Below are positions 1 to 11,405 of a DNA stretch of 64,000 nt, in pieces. The translations under genes were made by a program, and so were the position numbers. The DNA lies in contig NC_052507.1 in NCBI RefSeq assembly GCF_014356525.2, forward strand, positions 54,586,657 through 54,650,656. The letters are read 5' to 3'. Position 1 is the first letter of the stretch, and each line of letters begins with the position of its first letter. The DNA is from Nilaparvata lugens. Lineage: Eukaryota; Arthropoda; Insecta; Hemiptera; Delphacidae. The notes beneath the pieces are model-generated. The model was not told the DNA's origin and did not search any database. It saw only the letters and a list, made by a program, of their open reading frames with translations.

Positions 1-700
1 TGAAAATACTACTTTACTATGACTTTAAAAATCTGGTCCGCCATCTTGGATCCGCCATTTTGAACGCAACTATTTTTTTAAATAGGAAGGTGGTCATGCG
101 ATTCATGATTTCTATACGGAATTTCAAGGAAAAATGAATGGCAAAAACCGCACATCAATATCGCAAACCGTTTAGAAGATATTCACATTATCAATCAGTA
201 CCATGCAAATCAGAAATGAAATATGGTACATGAGTGGTATTTAAAAAAAATTTGCATTCAAAATGGCGGATCCAAGATGGCGGACCAGATTTTTGAAGTC
301 ATAGTAAAGTAGTATTTTCAATTCCAGTAACATCCCCAATCACACCTACCTTGGAATCACTTCTTTTTATGAGATACTAAGCCGTTCTCAGACTTTTTTC
401 TCACTTTTCTGCTTAGAATAGTATTGATTAATAATATGAATATTTCCGAAACGGTTTGAGATATCGATATGCGTTTTTCGCCATTCATTTCATTCTTGAA
501 ATTCCCTATCGAAATCATGTATTGCATGACCACCTTCCTATTTAAAAAAATGAAGTTGCATTCAATAAGCCGGATCCAAGATGGCGGACCAGATTTTTAA
601 AGTCATTGTGAAGTAGTTTTTCAAATTTGAGTAGGATCCCCAATCACACCCACTGTCAAATTACCTTTGTGTATGAGATATTAAACCGTTCTCGGACTTT
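1..700. repeat. Foldback/MITE-like palindromic repeat, about 1.5 copies
   Basis: Bases 1-70 and 251-320 are near-perfect inverted arms, both carrying AAGATGGCGGACCAG and ATAGTAAAGTAGTATTTTCA in opposite orientation. A second, more diverged half-copy follows at about 460-640 and repeats the motif GCATGACCACCTTCCTATTT seen inverted near 85-100. No coding capacity is visible. The arrangement suits a non-autonomous foldback element. The left end may be cut by the window edge, so the boundaries are uncertain. Confidence 0.6.
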
Positions 701-838
701 TCACCTACCCTGTATGTTTCCAGTATAGTGAGAATATTATTTCCTTGAGCTCTATTCATACTCTTTTGGTCGGGAAGTCCCATTAGAACTCAAGGAAATT
801 CTATTTCCACTGTACCGGATACTGACAGTGATAGTGAT

Positions 839-1162
839 TTGTGGGAATCTGCTCTTATTATCAGAGTCAGGCACATCGAACCGCTCCTCAGGGTACACAG
901 GCTGATCATGAGGGTCATCAACCAGAAGCATCCACGCTATTCATCAGACCAACTATTCAATGAGTTTGACATGATGGATCCAATACAGCTTTACTCCAAG
1001 CAGATACTATGCAGATTACACAAGCACCCAACAGCATTTCAAACCAGAAACCACAACCACAACATCAGATACAGGAATCTTCTCATCATCAATGTTGCAA
1101 GGAAGGCACTATACCAGAGACATTTCAATCAATTAGCTCCAAAATTATATAATCTACTTTGA
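839..1162 (+). pseudogene. C-terminal tail of a non-LTR reverse transcriptase (fragment)
   Basis: A 107-codon open stretch ends with a segment reading TRNHNHNIRYRN and then FNQLAPKLYNLL. This matches the conserved tail of CR1/jockey-type ORF2 proteins, where a TRNK-like box is followed by a 'GP/AP-K-L-YN-LP' box. No RT palm motif or start context is visible, so the piece is 5' truncated. An imperfect hairpin (ATTTCCTTGAG and its complement, about 742-801) lies just upstream. It is dead retroelement debris, not a host gene. The call rests on tail-motif resemblance only. Confidence 0.45.
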
Positions 1163-1557
1163 TAATTTGAAATTCAAATTAGAATTAAGATTTTATTCAA
1201 TCCAATTAAAAATTATGACAAAAAAATCATTCAGCTTAACAATATTAGAGTAATAAGTTATATTATAAAGTACATAAAAGTCTAATTTATAAAACAATAA
1301 CTTCAGACAATAATTCGAACATGCTAAATCAGGACTAATTTGTGAATTTGGATAGAAAAATACTGCTTGCTGAGAGTACAAAACTCTACGTCTGCGAGCA
1401 GGAATGAATATCTGATAATATTCATGAATTTATAGAGAAGTAGAAAAATAGAAAAAGAAGGAAGAAAGAAAAATTAGCAACCAATCACTCACACATTCAC
1501 ACTAACCATGCTCACTTTCCAAAACCGGCTCATTTTCCCAATGCATAACCACCATTA
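1163..1557. other. AT-rich spacer, no gene seen
   Basis: This stretch separates a plus-strand RT tail from a minus-strand RT tail and probably holds their 3' untranslated ends. I see no domain, RNA gene or clear repeat. Confidence 0.4.
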
Positions 1558-3219
1558 TCAGAGTATTTTAACTATGAAACCACATTGAATAAGGTCTCTA
1601 GATAGTACCGTACGACATAAGACCTCTAAGCCATCGAAGAACTTTTGTTTTAAAATAAATCGATTATGTGTTCTCCTTATTTCAAGAGGAATATTGTTGA
1701 AAAACTTAGGGCCGAGAAATACAAACGATTTCTGGAAACAAGTGGTATACGATTTAGGAAGTCTTAGTAAATCAAATGTCACTCTCCTAGTTTGATAACT
1801 GGGAACATCCCTGAACAACGCATGACCACAGTTTCCAGACATAACATAAAACATATACAATACCTTGAAAACAAATATATATCTGAGAGGCAAGCATCTG
1901 AGACTCTAAAAGATAGGAAAAGAATGTTCATATCTACCCTCCTTCTTGATGGCACGAACTATGGATTTTTGTATAGTTATTAAGGGCTTCAAGTGACTAA
2001 TGTAAGTGGAGTTCCAACAATATTTATACCGTAGCTGATTTTTGAATCCACAAGTGCAAAATATATCTGCCTCAGGACACTCATAGGGAAAAATTTATTC
2101 AAAAAGTAGAACTTCCTCAGTATTAACAGCAAATGGCTTTTTATATTAGTATTATGATGGGACCAAGTGAGCTTTTCGTCAACAATCACACCCAAATATT
2201 TCAATGAGTCAGTTTGACCAACCACCTCACAGTCACAGTCATCACGCGCACAGCTACCATATGAAACTTCAGTGCAGAAGGCAATGTCCATGATGTTGAT
2301 AATGTAAACAGCTTGATTGTATTTTGTCTTTGAAAGATTGAGCTGAATTTTATTGTGTCTAAACCAGAGCAAAAGCTTGTTCAAATCATCTTGCATTAAT
2401 CTTACCAAATTGGGGCCATCCAGATAACAATATGCCAATGCAGTGTCATCTGCAAAAGATACAGGCATACCAGAGAACTTGAACGAATAGAGATCATTAA
2501 TAAAAATGAGGAACAAGATTGGCCCAAGGACTGATCCCTATGGTACACCACAGTCCACTCCCTGAACCTCTCTCTTCACACCTCCAATGGCTACATATTT
2601 TTGTCTGTCTTTCAAATAGGACAAGAACCAGTCATAAGCTACGCTCCTGATGCCAGTATTATACAATTTGTTTAACAAGATTGAATGGTTCACTGTGTCA
2701 AATGCTTTTTTTATAATTATCTAGAAACAGTCCTGTGACACAGCGTGCTGGCCTGAAGTTGAAACAACTGCCATAAACCTTTCAAGAGCCATTTCAGTAT
2801 TCATACATTCACGAAAGCCGAATTGGTTACTACAGAGAAAAATTACATGAATCAAGAAATTCTAGAAGTCTCCTTTTCATTATCTTCTCTAACAACTTTG
2901 AAAATACTGACAGCAGGTCTATAATTTTTCAACTTCAATCGAGAGCCCGACTTGAAAACTAGCACCACTCTCGCTAGCTTCATCCCAGAAGAAAACACCC
3001 CTGTAGAGAGACTATAATTGAAAATATAAACTAGAATGGGAACTATGGCCAGCGCAACATTCTTCAATAATCCAGAAGATATACCGTCGTCCCTACAAGA
3101 TTCACCATTTTCTAACCCTCTAATGTAAACTAAGAGTTCATCATAGGTAACAGCTTCAAGGAATATAGACTTCTGCTTATTAGTTTCCTTGAAGATATTA
3201 TGATAGTCCATGTTATCAG
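1558..3219 (-). pseudogene. Non-LTR retrotransposon ORF2, RT domain (element X, broken)
   Basis: Minus-strand reading frames give, in order, the RT fingers (2852-3211), a box with KAFDTVNHS near 2700, a 'VP-stop-GSVLGP' box near 2525-2545, the catalytic box SFADDTAL (about 2440-2460) and the C-terminal tail (1558-1893, with FVFLGPKFFNNIP). The glutamine of the usual PQGSVLGP is a TAG stop, and frames change several times, so the protein cannot be made. The 5' side is cut at 3219 by the LTR element at 3221-8964 and resumes at 8965. A second partial copy lies at 11842-12540. It resembles jockey/CR1-type RTs; the clade is undetermined. Confidence 0.8.
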
Positions 3220-3220
3220 G

Positions 3221-3266
3221 TCTCTATCCGTCACAAAAATTCACTTTGTGACACCCCACTCCTACT
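3221..3266 (-). repeat. 3' LTR stump (33 bp) and polypurine tract of LTR-1
   Basis: Only the first 33 bases of the 3' LTR remain (3253 down to 3221). They follow the minus-strand purine tract at 3266-3254. The next base leftwards is already element X, so the rest of the LTR is deleted. The 33 bases contain the inverted pair GTCACAAA/TTTGTGAC. Confidence 0.65.
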
Positions 3267-3759
3267 AAGGAGGGGGGGGGTTGGCGGTGAGAAGAAAATA
3301 CAGCATCCGAGGTACCGGTTGACTCCGTGTTGAACCCATGATCACACACCTGAAGTACAGCACTCAAGAAAACAAGAAGGAAGTGAAAGAGAGAAGATAA
3401 CAGGACGAATAAAGAGAGAGATGAAAGAAGAGTGTCAAGCTGAAAAGAAAAAGAATAATTAGTGCAGTAGGTCAGGCTTCTCGAATCCACATGATAAGCA
3501 TGACCCAGTGCTGAAAAAGAAATAACCTGTTGCTCCAACTATTATAACAGCAATTAGCAATAGACTTCGTCGCTCGTTATCTCCCGATAACACGATAACG
3601 ACAGCCCCTAGCCGACAGCAACAGTATAATAATCTGAAAGAAAAGGACATGTAAAACGGCGCAGCACCTGTGAAGAATGAAAAGAAAAAGGAGAAAAAGA
3701 TGAAAGATGAAAAGAGAACCATTCACCCCTCATACGTGACACATTACAGATCTACCTAA

Positions 3760-5240
3760 TCAATATAGTACTGTTTCTACACTCGAGCACCTTGAAACGC
3801 ACATGGGCAACCTGCTCCACACATCAGCAATACTATCTATTCCTTTCGCTCTTCTCCATCGGCTCCTGTACTGTTGACAGCTGGAATACAATGAATTGTT
3901 ACCAAAATCATTCACCCCTGATCCCCTTATCTCGGATCGGGTTTTCAATTCTCCTTTCCGACTAAATTCGCTACCGCTACGGCGATTTTCAATTGAATGA
4001 GTTGCACTACAACTTTCGTTAGCTCTATTCAACTCGCCCCCCTCTCTATGAGAAAATCGTGACAGTACATCCCGTACCACAACCTTGTCCTGCCTATTCT
4101 TAATATTTAAAGCATTCCCCTGCTTCTCTATATTTTTAGGACAGGTATAAAGTTTAATAGATTCAACTCTTTTATTGAGCTTTACTTTTTTCCCGCTTAC
4201 AGGAGCTTGTTCAGAGATAGGTGAAAGCTTTTCAAGTTTTCTTACAGGGGATTTATCTACCTTCTCCATCCCGGAGACAACTGATAATCTACCCTCATCA
4301 TCCCTACTCCTCAAGCGAATACCATGAGGCTGTAACTCTATTACAGCTCTCATATCACGGAGATTTTTCAATCCTAAAACCATTCGCGAGTTTATATTAG
4401 ATGTGATAGATACTTTCCAATTATAATTTTTCCCACAAACAATAACCGGTAATATGGGCTCCCCTTCTACTCCAAGCCGGTTAGCTACTTCAGAAGAGAT
4501 AAATGTTTTATCTGTCGTCGTATCAATTAAAGCATTGAGATCCATTCCACCTACTCCTACGTGGACATAAATCTCATCTCCATCACTCTCACTCTCCCGT
4601 CTCTCGCTAGCTACTGTAGCAACTTTTGAGATACAAGACTTAGACATCTCTTCACCTTTTGAGCTACCTGTTACTCCGCTATCAACTATACTAGGCTCCC
4701 ACTCTACAATTCTATCACGCATTTGAATACTCATATTATGCTGTTTCATAAACGATATACCCAATGACACATCGTGGGAGAGCCCCTCTACAACTACCGG
4801 TTGAAATGAAACTAAAATATTTTCTATTTTCAAGTTAGTTATAATTTTTGTGGAAAAATTATTATACTTCCCATTAGTTAATATTTCATGGTGACTACAA
4901 TTTTCTTTTCTAACACACCCTACTTGCTCTAACACTTTAAGAGCTTTTCCACTAATACAGGATACCTCTACTCCCATATCTAACAGTGCAATAAATTTTT
5001 GCCCTGCAATTTCTACATCAATAAAAATGCGCTCATCCCCCAACTTTGACCTCGTACTTAAAACACGTGATGACTTCACTACAGCGATTCCTGATATCTT
5101 ATTGGTTTGTGAGACACATTTACTATAATCAAAAATTTCTTTACACTTTTGACAACTAGAAATTTCGGGACAATCCGACTTCCAATGCCCTATCCTATTA
5201 CAATTCCAACACTTAGGCTCTTGTATTCCTCCTACCCTAT
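3760..5240 (-). pseudogene. LTR-1 nucleocapsid zinc knuckle plus degenerate retropepsin
   Basis: The frame is open from about 5240 to a stop at 3760. A CCHC knuckle (CWNCNRIGHWKSDC, CX2CX4HX4C) lies at about 5213-5172, followed by a cysteine pair (CQKC). A protease-like region begins near 5035 with FIALLDMGVEVSCIS. Here the catalytic D-T/S-G has become D-M-G. A 'LGISFMKQHN' segment follows at about 4770-4735, as in retropepsin C-termini. A second pseudo-repeat (LNALIDTTTDKTFIS, near 4530) has D-T-T. The C-terminal ~170 residues are charged and unrecognised. No ATG opens the frame; the region probably continued from Gag. Family membership is inferred from motifs, and catalytic activity is doubtful. 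Confidence 0.65.
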
Positions 5241-5434
5241 TTTCTCACGTTATCGACGCAGCCTTAGGTTTAAAATCACTCCGTTTTTCTCCATCATTTT
5301 TCGTGTTTTTCAGAGATAACCTCCCGTTTTTCTCTTCAGCACGAATCGCCTCATACTCCTGGGTTACATCTAACAACTCATCCACATTTTAACCCCTACA
5401 CTACGAACATATAATTTATACCTCGGTAATAAAT

Positions 5435-5659
5435 TCAATACAATCTTTGAAGCATCCTATCCCCCTCATAACTACCTAACCGTCTCATTAAGGTAAGCAA
5501 GGCTTCGGCATACTCATCAGCCGGTTCGCCCTCCCTCTGCTTCCTTACAATGATCTGACTCTCAAGGTCGTTACTATAAGAATGAGGATAATAACGGAGT
5601 TTAAATGCCTCTACAAAATCAGCCACGTCCTCCACTGGGAGCGACGATTCCGCATCCAA
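5435..5659 (-). pseudogene. LTR-1 Gag core (retrotransposon gag domain fragment)
   Basis: This 74-codon segment reads DFVEAFKLRYYP, then KQREGEPADEYAEALLTLMRRL. That matches the helical 'eaF...yyp...kQ...e-YA..L..L.rrL' pattern of gypsy-type retrotransposon Gag proteins, which multimerise to form the particle shell. It is bounded by stops and its neighbours 5' (5802-6421) and 3' (zinc knuckle near 5190) lie in other frames, so indels have broken one original Gag. Normal gypsy gags run 300-500 residues; this is only the centre. Confidence 0.6.
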
Positions 5660-5801
5660 AGTAGGGCCCCTCCCTCCATCAGCTCCGGCAGGGCTATAAG
5701 AGATTGCTCCCCAGAGATCCCATATGCGCCCTGGAGTTCCGCGAGCCTCTCGATGAAACTGGGAGCATCCGATACACCATCAAAATGTAAATTCCAACTT
5801 C

Positions 5802-6421
5802 TTACCTTGTCGCAGACTTCTCCCTGACTATACGTGCCTGAAGAGCGGGACAGTGCCGGCTCTGTACCTGGTGAGAGGCAGCAGCGGTCCGGGATCGAAG
5901 GTGCTCGACCATCCTCCTCCTCAGCTCCTTCACAGTCCCCGCTGCCGACAGGCCGAGCCTCTCTAGGTAGCCGACCGCTTCCTCCTTATTCAGCCGATAC
6001 ACCCACGACACTCTGGGGTCGGCTTCGCGTTCTGCGAGGTCCTCCGGCGGACCGCCTGTACGACTTCATCATCCTGATGAGTAGTCTCTTCTCCGTGTAC
6101 ACTCATCGCGGATTGGGATTCACCTAAACCCTCTTCGCGATTTTCTTGGGCGCCAGACGTCTTAGCCCCACGATGGGAGACGTCAGTTTTATTAGCATGA
6201 CCTATTCCACCCTCTAGGTTTCCTAATAATTGCGAAGTATTGCTACAACGCGGACTAGCTACAGTCGGATATGGGTCGGGGTCAGTAGCCGTACTGACAG
6301 GTGGAGTTACCGGACCTACACTTCTCCCTCTATCCTGATTCTTTACCCTCTGCTTCTTTCGCGAGATTTTTACTTTCAGGGGAAGAGTGTTTGCCCGTGC
6401 CGTTGCTGGCCGATTCGGCAA
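5802..6421 (-). pseudogene. LTR-1 Gag N-terminus with SAP-like module
   Basis: Two overlapping minus frames (6421-5990 and 6011-5802) appear to be one N-terminal Gag region split by a frameshift. The first is low-complexity and basic at its start (VKISRKKQRVKN). The second contains LNKEEAVGYLERLGLSAAGT followed by VKELRRRMVEHLRS, which has the helix-turn-helix spacing of a SAP DNA/RNA-binding motif. SAP-like modules at Gag N-termini are known in some insect gypsy-like elements. The start codon at 6421 is the first ATG of the frame, but the true start is unclear because of the indels. Confidence 0.5.
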
Positions 6422-7429
6422 GCCTTTGGAATACAGGGTGGGCGTTAAGGAAGATTAAGATAACCCTATACAACGAGACGGATCTGACTATCAGATCCCT
6501 ACCAATAATTCTATTTATAAAGGTAGTACGCAATCTGAACCAACTGCGAATTGACGGCGAGCAAGCTGTACCTGCAAGCCCGGGATGTGGTTTTTCTATG
6601 AGGTTCAAGGTGAGAGCTATGGGGTAAAGGTATGACGGAGCTATGGAGTTACTAGTAGTATTCAAGGTATAATTAAATAGGGCACGGTATAGGGTGTAAG
6701 CTATAGAGAATAGGGTGCAGGGTATGAGGTATGTGGTATAGAGTATGGGGAACAGAGAATCAATAATAAGATTATTATTCTCTACAGCAAATAAATGTCT
6801 GCTCGATAACCCGCAATCTGAGAATTGCGCTCTAGCTCTCAGCAAGCTGGACCTGCTAGCTAAATACAGTATATCAGTTTCAATTATGTGGTAATTAAAG
6901 TTTAGAGGATAAGGTTTCGGGTGTCGGATTTCTGAATCGCGAGCCTGCAGCTGCGAAAGGATTTTCAGCAATTCTGAAACTGCTAAACAGGATTTCCGCG
7001 CTAATCTGATGACTGCGCGCCGGTTATTAAGGGCCAATCTGTGACTGCCCTTAAGGGTATGGGAATCACTCTCAATCGTCCGAAACGCTTTAAATTAATA
7101 GTCAGTATGTCGACTATTATGAGAGGATAGAAAAGATTTTCACAGACACAGTCTGTAGAATAATATCGGGAAGACAACAGTCTGTCGTTGTCAGGGTAGG
7201 AAAGGATTTTTCCAGGATTTTCCACAAGGAAAATATCGAGTCAGAGACTCCTAATTCAGGAAAAGATTTCAATAGACTTTTCCAAGTAATTGCCAGTCTA
7301 AGGACTACCACAAGATCGATCTCTAATCTGCAACTGAGATCACGGGAAAATTCGTGAATTTTCCACAGGGAAAACCAGCAAATAATATTTGCTATTAAAG
7401 AAGACAGGTTTCTAAGAATTTTAGAAAGG

Positions 7430-8030
7430 ATTCGCGGGTCTGAAAACCCGCGACTGGGACGATCTCGAATCTGGAACTGAGATCAGGAAGGATTTTAACA
7501 CAGGAAGAATTAAGAGAAAGAAAGAGAAAGGATGCCGCAGTCTAGAAACTTCGGCGAGGAAGTCCTCAAGCTGTACCTGAGAGCAGGAAGCGTTGCAGTC
7601 TGTGACTTCAACAAGGACGTTCTCAAGCTGTACCTGAGAGCAAGAAGGATTTTAGAATAGGGAAAGTGAAGAGAAAGAAAGAGAAAGGACGTCGCAGTCT
7701 AGAAACTTCGACAAGGACGAACTCAAGCTGCACCTGAGTTCTCTAGGAAATGATTGGAATTTTCCTACTAGGTATTACAGCAAGTCAGAAACTGCTAAGC
7801 GAATTTAAAATACAGGGCCACTCTATAGTATGAAAACTAAGCAAGGAAAATTTACCATAAATGATAATAATCTCTCTACAAGGATAAAAATTAATCGAGA
7901 AAACTATTCTCAAAAGGAACAGGGATTTTCCCACAAGAATAAAAATTCATTGAGAAAAACTATTCTTAAAAAGGACAGGGATTTCCCTACAAGAATAAAA
8001 ATTCAATGGAGAAAAATTACTCTTTAAACT
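7430..8030 (-). repeat. Tandem repeats in the LTR-1 leader
   Basis: Between the 5' LTR and gag there are direct repeats. A ~170-bp unit with AGAGAAAGAAAGAGAAAGGA and CAAGCTGTACCTGAGAGCA recurs (about 7440-7740). A ~66-bp unit with ACAAGAATAAAAATTCA recurs three times (about 7850-8025). No protein is encoded. Such arrays often accumulate in untranslated leaders of insect LTR elements. Confidence 0.55.
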
Positions 8031-8039
8031 AAAGGCCAC

Positions 8040-8964
8040 CTCACTACAGAGAAGGAAAAATATACGGACTACCAGTCCTGACATACAATTACCTGAATCG
8101 ACGTGGATACTGATACGGAGAATAGCGAACCGATTCCCACTTCCCGTATTATAATTAAAAACGTCGAGAAGCGACAGAGTCGAGACTTATAAATTAAGTA
8201 CTCAAAAATAATCTGCTATAAGAGCCTAGCTAAATTCCCCACTCAACTATTTGTAGCACAAACTTGAAATCCCTTACAGGTTTTAAACCAAGGATAACTC
8301 GTTCACCCCCAGTGATACGAATTTAGGAAAAATAACCCACAAGAAAGAAAATCCCCCAGGAAGTTCTATCTTCAAATACAGTCGGCAATTCGACATACAA
8401 TATTCCATTCACGAAAATACAGAATAGAATATTAACCCTCTAGTACACCACTATTAGAAGGGCCGCTCGGAACGCAGCCGTACACGAACCCGTTCACCGA
8501 ACAACTGCTCTCTCCCAGGTCTTCTTGAAGCTGCACCGGGTCGCTGAAAATTAGGAGGCCGGGGGAAAAGAGCTTCCTGACCAATGAGAGTCTGAAAAGA
8601 CAATCACGCCACTGGTCATGTGACAGGGTTTGACTCAGCTGCTACTGATGTTAAGGGTGCAGCAAATGATGACAATGATAGTAATTTGCTACACTAATTC
8701 AGGCCGGTAAACAATATTTCTATTCCAGAAATTTCATGAAGAACGATACCAACCCGACTCGGTAGCCGCTTATCGTTCTGATGATACGGATGCTGCTAAA
8801 TCATAGGGATTGGCGACGATGGTGATGATGTGCATGTACACAACTGCAAATCTAACAAAATATATCCGGCAGTCGACCCTATTCTAATTCTAAAATAGAA
8901 TAAATTCGCTAATTTTACACTAGACGACGGCTCTCTATCCGTCACAAAAATTCACTTTGTGACA
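8040..8964 (-). repeat. Probable 5' LTR of LTR-1 (inner boundary unresolved)
   Basis: The LTR begins at 8964 on the minus strand with TGTCACAAAG. Because the 3' LTR is reduced to 33 bp, its inner end cannot be found by comparison, and I could not recognise a primer binding site with confidence. A 5' LTR of several hundred bases within this interval is plausible. No gene is seen here. Confidence 0.35.
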
Positions 8965-9140
8965 ATGTTTTTGCATCACTAACAGTTTCATCCCTGTGTT
9001 CTATTTTTAATTCTTTTAGGGGTTTACATTTTTTCGGATTTCCACACAGCTTATTTAAAACTTGACATTTCTGCCATGGTGGCATTAGATTTAATGAAGA
9101 ATATATACTTCCTGCAAATTTTAAACAGAAAGTTAAAATA
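8965..9140 (-). pseudogene. Element X RT, 5' remainder right of LTR-1
   Basis: The sequence resumes element X where LTR-1 interrupted it and matches 12349-12530 almost base for base. It encodes the region just before the RT fingers. Compared with the second copy it carries a stop (AAATAAGC where the other has TAGATAAGC) and a ~13-bp deletion near 9126. It is a non-functional fragment. Confidence 0.7.
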
Positions 9141-9732
9141 ATAGTACACCATCAGTTAATGAGCAGAGGAAGACAGGACATAGACAACAATATTTCAAAT
9201 AGCAACTAACCACCTAATGACTTACTTAACACTAACTAATTACTAATCCGCACAAAAAAAAAAACAAAACCTACTCTAGAACATGGAACGCCATGTAGTG
9301 GAGTAGGTCAATTTCCACACAGGAATCACTAAACATGTAGAGGAGACATTATAAGAAATTTTCATTGTAACTAACTATTGTATATAATTGCAAACTATCT
9401 AATATCTTCTGTAATTTATGTAGTAGTTTTAGTTTTTTGGAAATAAACATTCATTTATTTATTTATTCATTCATTTATTTATTTATATAAGATGTGTCCT
9501 AGAAACTGCGTCTTAGTATTTTAATTCATTTAGAATTGTTCAAATTTGGGAATATACAAATTTTCTATTGAGTGAAAAACTAGTTTTCCCCTCGAACCGT
9601 ATATTAGATTACCTGTGATATCCACACACTTTAAACTGCCCGCATTGTTTGAATGATAAGCAATGGTGTTATTTGTGTGGAATGAATGAAATTTAATTGA
9701 ATGCAGTTCAAAGTGGATATATATGTGATTAC

Positions 9733-9855
9733 CTTCATTGTAAACTAACATATCAGCATAATCTGAAGCCGTGCTGTGGCTGTTCTCCACTCTGCATTCA
9801 TACGTCCCTATGTCCTCTACCACACATCCGTCAAAATAGAGAGCGTAGATTACTC
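9733..9855 (-). CDS. Second half of an Ig domain, exon copy 1 (Hig/Hasp-like gene)
   Basis: A 123-nt exon begins after the acceptor TTTTCCAG and ends at the donor GGTAATCAC. Both boundaries are phase 1. It encodes VIYALYFDGCVVEDIG followed by TYECRVENSHST, which has the D-x-G-x-Y-x-C signature of the F strand in an immunoglobulin fold. The exon at 25181-25387 or 31580-31786 ends one base into a codon, so joining gives a complete Ig domain of about 110 residues with both cysteines. The domain is expected outside the cell, in a secreted or matrix protein. An identical coding copy lies at 13148-13270. The gene name is inferred from the Ig plus CCP combination and is uncertain. Confidence 0.7.
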
Positions 9856-9989
9856 CTGGAAAATATCAATTTTCCGATACGTCAGATCTATCTTTCAAAT
9901 CTATTAATCCATCAACAACAATTAAAAACAATGGTAATGCGGAGTGAACCTTAGAAAGGAGTTATTAGGGTTCAGTATCTTATAATATA

Positions 9990-10201
9990 TAGTGCGGTCC
10001 ACGTTATAATGGCTGTGGATAAAGATAGAATAGCGATGCTGATTCTCTGCATTAATTAATTATATTTCTACACTGTCAAAAATATAATTGGCATCGTTGT
10101 GAACCTAGAAAATGATAGTAACACTGGCTTTGTCGAATGATAGACAAGGATAGCAAAACCAAAGTTGATCAAATACTGTCATTATAACGTGGACCTTACT
10201 A
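9990..10201. mobile_element. 210-bp MITE with TA target duplication, copy 1
   Basis: The ends GTGCGGTCCACGTTATAATG and its inverted counterpart (with AA for GC) lie at 9992-10011 and about 10180-10199, flanked by TA on both sides. The interior is non-coding. TA duplication and short inverted ends suggest a Tc1/mariner-type non-autonomous element. A second copy is at 13405-13616 and a partial one near 32299. Confidence 0.7.
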
Positions 10202-10859
10202 TAGGTATATATTTTTATTATAGCTGAATAATTTTAGTACAGATCTGCAGAGTGACACAATAAATTTGGATGAATTTATTCATGATGAAGAACTCAACTC
10301 CTAAAAGCCAGGTATACTAGATTACTCACAAAATATGCCTACTGATGGAAGTAGCCTATATTTGAGAATATTTTCACGAATATTCAATAAGTCCTCCATT
10401 AAGAGTGAAAGACAACATCTGGCAACTTTGAAACTCACTTAGGCATTTTTTGCCCATGCAGACCATTTTCTAAGGATGTATTTGGCTTAGTGTATTCATG
10501 AGGTTGTTATTCTTTGTTGTTGTTTTATATTGAAAATGAGTACTTTGTAAATTGCATTTTTTTTTAAATAAATAATTGTCTGTCACCCCAAAAGCGTCCC
10601 AAATGCATCCCTTAAGCTCATTGTCTCTTATTCCCTCACTATAAGAACCCTGATATTTAGAACGAAATTTCGTTCCTTTTACTCGCCTCATGAGATTATA
10701 ATGAAGTTCACCTTCAGTAAACGGTACCTAGTTCAATCTGTTTTATTTGGTTACAAGATCATGCTTTATGACGTTTTTCTAGTGGGTAATAGTAGACCAT
10801 CTCCCTAACAAAAGTTTGATAGATATGCCTGATGACTTCATTACACGGTCAAATATATA
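10202..10859. other. Intronic spacer, no gene seen
   Basis: This non-coding stretch is shared with copy 2 (13617-14273). It contains a few poly-T runs but no domain, RNA gene or terminal repeat that I can identify. Confidence 0.4.
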
Positions 10860-11405
10860 TTTTTTTATTGTCAATACTATAGCTATCTAGTCTGGAGACT
10901 AATGAGCTAATTTTTTCTACCCTAACATACTACTTGAAAATGTTAACAGCAAATATCTCATTAGATATTCTTACTGATATTGATTGTTTAATTAATATGT
11001 ACACTTGTTGACTGTACTATAAAAGCTAGATCCACTCAATCACTGCTCTGCTCTTTTACTGGACACTAATTGAACAAGCACTACATGCTTGGATCGCCTG
11101 AACGTTGTCATGTTGGTGAAGTCGTCCCTCGTGCCTCTCCGCATGCCTCTGGATCTCGGTGGACACCAGGTCGACGTGCAGGTCTCTATGAAGATCGCTG
11201 TTCCTGACATACTAAGGAGCATCCACAATGTTCCTCAGCACCTTGTTCTGGAACCGTTGTATGACATTGATGTTGCTGTCTTTGGTACACCCCCAAAGTT
11301 GTATACCATATGTCCATACTGGCTTTAGTATCTGTTTGTACAGAAGTACTTTGTTTTGGATTGATAGGTTGGAGTTTTTACCGATCAGCCAATACAGCTT
11401 CTGTA
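10860..11405 (-). pseudogene. Jockey 3' end, truncated copy
   Basis: Minus-strand sequence from 11405 down encodes the end of a jockey ORF2 (KLYWLIGKNSNLSIQNKVLL, then PVWTYGIQLWGCTKDSN), followed by 3' UTR matching the full-length copy and an A-run at about 10866-10861 on the minus strand. It is the duplicate of 14274-14870 and is cut at 11405 at the duplication junction. About 70 bp present in copy 2 (near 14500-14565) are missing here, so the C-terminus is shortened. Confidence 0.75.

Larger units (their letters stand above)
3221..8964 (-). mobile_element. LTR retrotransposon LTR-1 (gag and protease only), minus orientation
   Basis: The same 33-bp sequence, ending TTCACTTTGTGACA, occurs at 3221-3253 and 8932-8964 in direct orientation. 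Read on the minus strand it starts TGTCACAAAG, a normal LTR start. On the minus strand a purine-rich tract (AGTAGGAGTGGGG, 3266-3254) abuts the left copy exactly as a polypurine tract abuts a 3' LTR. Inside are a tandem-repeat leader, gag pieces, a zinc knuckle and a retropepsin-like region, but no RT, RNase H or integrase. Comparison with the uninterrupted copy at 12.3 kb shows it inserted into element X. It looks non-autonomous, related to Ty3/gypsy-type gags, and decayed. Confidence 0.75.
8965..11405. repeat. Direct duplication A, copy 1
   Basis: This segment is almost identical to 12349-14870. It contains the end of element X, an intronic stretch, an Ig half-exon, a 210-bp MITE and a jockey 3' tail. 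The copy also extends leftwards across LTR-1 to about 2783, which pairs with 11842. The right break is at 11405, inside the jockey RT tail. LTR-1 is absent from copy 2, so it inserted in copy 1 after the duplication, or was on only one haplotype. Confidence 0.85.

Noticed and set aside
3224..3722. Leu/Ser/Phe-rich minus ORFs near the left end of LTR-1
   Set aside because: Low-complexity sequence beside the polypurine tract, with no motif. The real coding region ends at 3760.
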